Shown here: one piece after another, positions 14,265 to 16,656 of the stretch | Layout: every line of letters begins with the position of its first letter | Numbering within the stretch: position 1 is the stretch's first letter | Made by a program: the position numbers and the translations under genes | NCBI GenBank assembly: GCA_003531155.1 | Contig: DQHR01000197.1 | Coordinates: forward strand, 1 to 16,656 | Length of the DNA stretch: 16,656 nucleotides | Direction: 5' to 3' | DNA from: Bacteroidales bacterium | Lineage (GTDB): Bacteria; Bacteroidota; Bacteroidia; Bacteroidales; Tenuifilaceae | Notes under the pieces: model-generated | Seen by the model: the letters and a program-made list of their open reading frames with translations, nothing else | What the model was told of the DNA's origin: nothing | The model's database searches: none

Positions 14265-15269
14265 TCAGTCTCTTTTTTCAAGATATTTTATTAGCAAGTA
14301 GTTTAGTGACCCAATAATTATCATTCCAAAAATAAATAGGGGATAGGACACTTTCCAATTTTCAGGCCCACTCATCATCGACCATTCCGACATGCCACCA
14401 ATACCTGCTAAAAGGGTAAGTGGCATAAAAATGGTTGAAATCAATGTCAATCTTCGAACGGAGAGATTGGTTTGGTTCGCACTCTTTGTTAGTATATTGT
14501 TCATCATCGATACGTTCATTTCTAAAAGACTTGATACAATTTCTCGATAGGATTCAGTTAGCTCAAAGAATTTGGAAAGGTGATCATAGATATCGCGAAA
14601 ATGAAATATTGCCTTCTCTGAAATAAAGGGACAATCTTTACGGCAAATCTTAACTAATATTTCACGTTCGTGGAAAAGACTTTTACGTAAGGCAAGTAGG
14701 TGTCTACGGGTTAGTATTATATCTTGGGCTTGAAATTTTTCGAGTTCACTTAAAAGGATATCTTCAGCTTCATCTAGTTCATCTTCAAGTTTCTCAATTG
14801 AGACGAATTTTTTATCAACTATATAATCTAAAATAATATGAAGCAGGTGAGATGCTCCATGCTTTGCGTTTTCAATTTCTCGTTCAACTACTTTTTCTAT
14901 ACCGTTCAGAGGCTTACGTCCATTCGAATTGTAGCCACTAACAGTAACCAAATAGTTTTTGCCAATAATAAAATCTACCTCATCAATATAAAGTTCCTTT
15001 TGTTCGTATGTATAGGCATTGAAAATCATGAAACTATTATTGGGATATTCTTCAATTTTTGGTACAAAATTTTCGTCGGTACAATCCTCTATGGTTAAAG
15101 GGTGAAGACTCAAAGGCTCGATAAGGGTTGAAAGTTCTTTACTTGAAGGATTATAATAATCAAACCATAAATAGCTTTCATTTTTATGGTTGGAAATAAG
15201 TTCTTCAGCTGAATTGAAACTTTCCATCTTACCTTTAGGGGATATTGAGTAGAATCGGCTTTGTGACAT
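14265..15269 (-). CDS. corA: CorA-family divalent cation transporter with GMS in place of GMN
   Basis: A 334-residue CorA-family inner-membrane channel, expected to form a pentamer that carries Mg2+ or a related divalent ion. The cytoplasmic part (1-260) has the usual alpha/beta domain followed by long charged helices, including the acidic stretch KLEDELDEAEDILLSELEKF (about 160-180). Two membrane segments lie at the C-terminus: about 272-292 (LTLISTIFMPLTLLAGIGG) and about 308-328 (YPLFIFGMIIIGSLNYLLI). The family signature after the first segment is normally GMN; here it is G292-M293-S294 (GGMSEWSMM), and the acidic E295 follows. The P283 and AGI before the signature are kept. Whether this variant carries Mg2+, another metal, or is a Bacteroidota subgroup cannot be decided from the sequence. 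It is a single gene, and no clear -7 box is found upstream. Confidence 0.88.
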   Translation of the reverse strand: MSQSRFYSISPKGKMESFNSAEELISNHKNESYLWFDYYNPSSKELSTLIEPLSLHPLTIEDCTDENFVPKIEEYPNNSFMIFNAYTYEQKELYIDEVDFIIGKNYLVTVSGYNSNGRKPLNGIEKVVEREIENAKHGASHLLHIILDYIVDKKFVSIEKLEDELDEAEDILLSELEKFQAQDIILTRRHLLALRKSLFHEREILVKICRKDCPFISEKAIFHFRDIYDHLSKFFELTESYREIVSSLLEMNVSMMNNILTKSANQTNLSVRRLTLISTIFMPLTLLAGIGGMSEWSMMSGPENWKVSYPLFIFGMIIIGSLNYLLIKYLEKRD

Positions 15270-15470
15270 AGCGGTTATTATTTACTTAGAGAATAGTCTG
15301 CAATATACAAAAGAAAGGGGATAGAGTTTTATTAACCAGTATTTTAGATAAATTAAATGGATTTCCATTAAAACTATATCGATGGTGTTTTTGTTCGTTC
15401 ATCAGTTAATCTTATTTAAAAATCATTTAATAACTGTGCTTCCCCTTACAATTTTTTCGTTTTTTAAGTC

Positions 15471-15478
15471 TATTTTTG
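15471..15478 (+). promoter_or_regulatory. -7 promoter-like box before the ugd remnant and uxs
   Basis: TATTTTTG matches TAnnTTTG and lies 51 bases before the ATG at 15530. In this T-rich stretch chance is possible. It would supply a promoter for the remnant, uxs and rmlA after loss of the original upstream part of the operon. The rest of the 15270-15529 gap holds nothing else I recognise, apart from a small AATGGA/TCCATT palindrome at 15356-15369. Confidence 0.4.
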
Positions 15479-15529
15479 AATTTCTATAAAAGACATTTTT
15501 TGATTAACTATATAATTCTCGCTAAAATA

Positions 15530-15649
15530 ATGAAATCGAAGGTTGTGTTCGATGGTAGGAATATTTACGAATCAACGGAGATGGTCGAAGAGGGATCTGC
15601 ATACTACAGCATTGGTCGCAAATCTCTATTCTCTTGCATAATTAGATGA
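15530..15649 (+). pseudogene. ugd: 3' remnant of UDP-glucose 6-dehydrogenase (39 codons)
   Basis: The 39 codons from the ATG at 15530 to the TGA at 15647-15649 read MKSKVVFDGRNIYES, then a degenerate stretch, then YYSIGRKS. The pattern VVFDGRNIY followed about 13 residues later by YYSIGR is the C-terminal end of UDP-glucose/UDP-mannose dehydrogenases (the conserved FDGRN and Y-x-IGR elements). A full enzyme has about 430-450 residues, so roughly nine tenths is missing. The upstream codons are open back to 15434 but read as a Phe/Leu-rich string that does not resemble the family, so the break is close to 15525. The stop overlaps the uxs start by ATGA, as expected for an intact ugd-uxs operon. 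UDP-glucuronate made by Ugd is the substrate of Uxs. The remnant may now act only as a leader ORF. It is not an edge truncation, because it sits well inside the window. Confidence 0.8.
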
Positions 15650-16587
15650 AAAGGATTCTTGTTACTGGCGGTTCAGGTTTTATTGGCTCTCACCTTTGCG
15701 AGCGGTTGCTCAACGAGGGGAACGAGGTTATTTGTGTCGATAATTTCTTTAGCGGTAGTAAACAGAATGTTATTCATCTTTTAGATAACAAAAACTTCGA
15801 ACTGATTCGGCATGATATTACAATGCCTTTTTTTGCCGAAGTTGATGAGATTTATAACCTTGCTTGTCCTGCATCACCAATTCATTATCAGCATAACGCC
15901 ATTAAAACGGTGAAAACATCGGTGATGGGTTCAATCAATATGCTCGGGCTGGCAAAACGTGTAGGAGCAAAAATTTTGCAGGCTTCAACCAGTGAGGTGT
16001 ATGGCGATCCACTAGTGCATCCACAACCAGAATCGTACAGAGGTAACGTTAACCCAATTGGGCCACGTTCATGCTACGATGAGGGTAAGCGTTGTGCCGA
16101 AACATTGTTTACTAGCTATCGCGAGCAGCATAATCTCAAAATCAAGATTGCAAGGATATTCAATACCTATGGACCACGAATGAGCGTTAACGATGGTCGA
16201 GTTGTATCGAACTTTGCAGTTCAGGCAATACAGAATAAGGATATTACTATTTGTGGCGATGGTAAGCAAACGCGCAGTTTCATGTATATCGACGATTTGG
16301 TTGAGGGCTTGGTCAGGATGATGAATACACCCGATAGCGTTACTGGGCCTATCAATATTGGTAATCCCAATGAATTCTCAATATTAGAACTGGCATACAG
16401 GATTATTGCCCTGACTAACAGTAAATCAAAACTGATTTTTAAAGCGTTACCTCAGGACGATCCTGCCCAGAGAAAACCCGATATCTCATTAGCCTTAAAC
16501 ACTTTGAATGGATGGAAACCGAGGGTGGAACTTGAAGCGGGCCTTAAGCCAACTATAGACTATTTTAGTAAAATATTAAATTCATAA
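15646..16587 (+). CDS. uxs: UDP-glucuronate decarboxylase (UDP-xylose synthase)
   Basis: A 313-residue extended short-chain dehydrogenase that oxidises UDP-glucuronate, decarboxylates it, and reduces the 4-keto intermediate to UDP-xylose, with tightly bound NAD. It is usually found in polysaccharide or glycan biosynthesis. The Rossmann motif GGSGFIG is at 8-14, D32 (ICVDNFFSG) suits NAD, ACPASP at 73-78 is typical of this decarboxylase, and the catalytic residues T115 and E117 (ASTSEVYGD), Y144 and K148 (CYDEGKRCAE) are present. NTYGPRM (173-179) and the C-terminal QRKPDIS (275-281) are also family hallmarks. The ATG overlaps the TGA of the ugd remnant (ATGA), suggesting translational coupling or re-initiation. 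rmlA follows after a gap of four bases, so this is an operon running to the right, probably a surface-polysaccharide locus. If no intact ugd exists elsewhere, the substrate supply is unclear. Confidence 0.93.
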   Translation: MKRILVTGGSGFIGSHLCERLLNEGNEVICVDNFFSGSKQNVIHLLDNKNFELIRHDITMPFFAEVDEIYNLACPASPIHYQHNAIKTVKTSVMGSINMLGLAKRVGAKILQASTSEVYGDPLVHPQPESYRGNVNPIGPRSCYDEGKRCAETLFTSYREQHNLKIKIARIFNTYGPRMSVNDGRVVSNFAVQAIQNKDITICGDGKQTRSFMYIDDLVEGLVRMMNTPDSVTGPINIGNPNEFSILELAYRIIALTNSKSKLIFKALPQDDPAQRKPDISLALNTLNGWKPRVELEAGLKPTIDYFSKILNS

Positions 16588-16591
16588 TACC

Positions 16592-16656
16592 ATGAAAGGA
16601 ATTATACTAGCGGGAGGTGCTGGAACTCGATTGTACCCAATAACCAAGAGTATCTC
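16592..16656 (+). CDS. rmlA: Glucose-1-phosphate thymidylyltransferase, first 21 codons (cut by window edge)
   Basis: The open frame from the ATG at 16592 reads MKGIILAGGAGTRLYPITKS, the invariant N-terminus of RmlA/RfbA nucleotidyltransferases. The LAGGAGTRLYP segment is the nucleotide- and metal-binding loop. It makes dTDP-glucose from dTTP and glucose-1-phosphate, the first step toward dTDP-rhamnose. The gene runs off the right edge, so only about 21 residues can be judged. Other sugar nucleotidyltransferases share this start, so dTDP specificity is inferred. It lies four bases after the uxs stop. Confidence 0.85.
   Translation, partial: MKGIILAGGAGTRLYPITKSI

Noticed and set aside
14435..15098. 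Plus-strand frames across corA
   Set aside because: They lie opposite a clear CorA homologue and read as Phe/Ile-rich strings without domain features.
15356..15369. AATGGA-TT-TCCATT palindrome in the corA-uxs gap
   Set aside because: Only six base pairs in AT-rich DNA, with no context linking it to a promoter or terminator; likely chance.

Overview
The window looks like a piece of a Bacteroidota chromosome, most likely a Bacteroidales-type anaerobe or facultative organism. The evidence is the moderately AT-rich composition, the near absence of Shine-Dalgarno sequences before starts, and six copies of the Bacteroidota -7 promoter box TAnnTTTG just upstream of genes. A DUF4421-like outer-membrane barrel and the gene content agree with this. 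No mobile element, CRISPR array, tRNA or rRNA was recognised. The family assignment below order level is only an inference.

Left part (1-6606), all on the minus strand. It starts with the N-terminal two thirds of 2-oxoglutarate dehydrogenase E1 (sucA), cut by the window edge. Then come a secreted M24 aminopeptidase P (435 aa), a single-chain iron-sulfur L-serine dehydratase (sdaA), and a long, cytoplasmic three-domain aminopeptidase P (591 aa). Together these suggest peptide and amino-acid catabolism: proline-containing peptides are trimmed, serine is deaminated to pyruvate, and the TCA cycle follows. Strong intrinsic terminators separate the secreted peptidase from sucA and sdaA from that peptidase, so these are mostly single-gene units.

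Middle part (6607-10838). Two plus-strand genes, an unrecognised 102-aa acidic protein and a YqhD-like NADPH-dependent iron/zinc aldehyde reductase, converge on a bidirectional terminator. Facing them is a minus-strand polyamine module: agmatinase-type ureohydrolase (speB), a deoxyhypusine-synthase-family enzyme that in bacteria is likely a homospermidine/polyamine aminobutyltransferase, and a small Cys-containing protein of unknown role.

Right part (10839-16656). A DUF4421-like outer-membrane barrel and a long quasi-palindrome are followed (reading right to left) by a four-gene envelope-stress operon: ECF sigma factor, membrane zinc-finger anti-sigma factor, membrane-anchored Spy/CpxP-like protein and exported Spy/CpxP-like protein. 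Next is a CorA-family transporter whose signature GMN is GMS. On the plus strand the right end opens a nucleotide-sugar/surface-polysaccharide locus. It begins with a 39-codon remnant of the 3' end of UDP-glucose 6-dehydrogenase, overlapping by ATGA the start of UDP-glucuronate decarboxylase (uxs), and then the first codons of rmlA.

I found no clearly new multi-gene system. The most notable unexplained items are the ugd remnant with its own promoter-like box, the 69-bp quasi-palindrome at 11821-11889, the operator-like palindrome over the promoter of the long aminopeptidase P, and the GMS variant of CorA.
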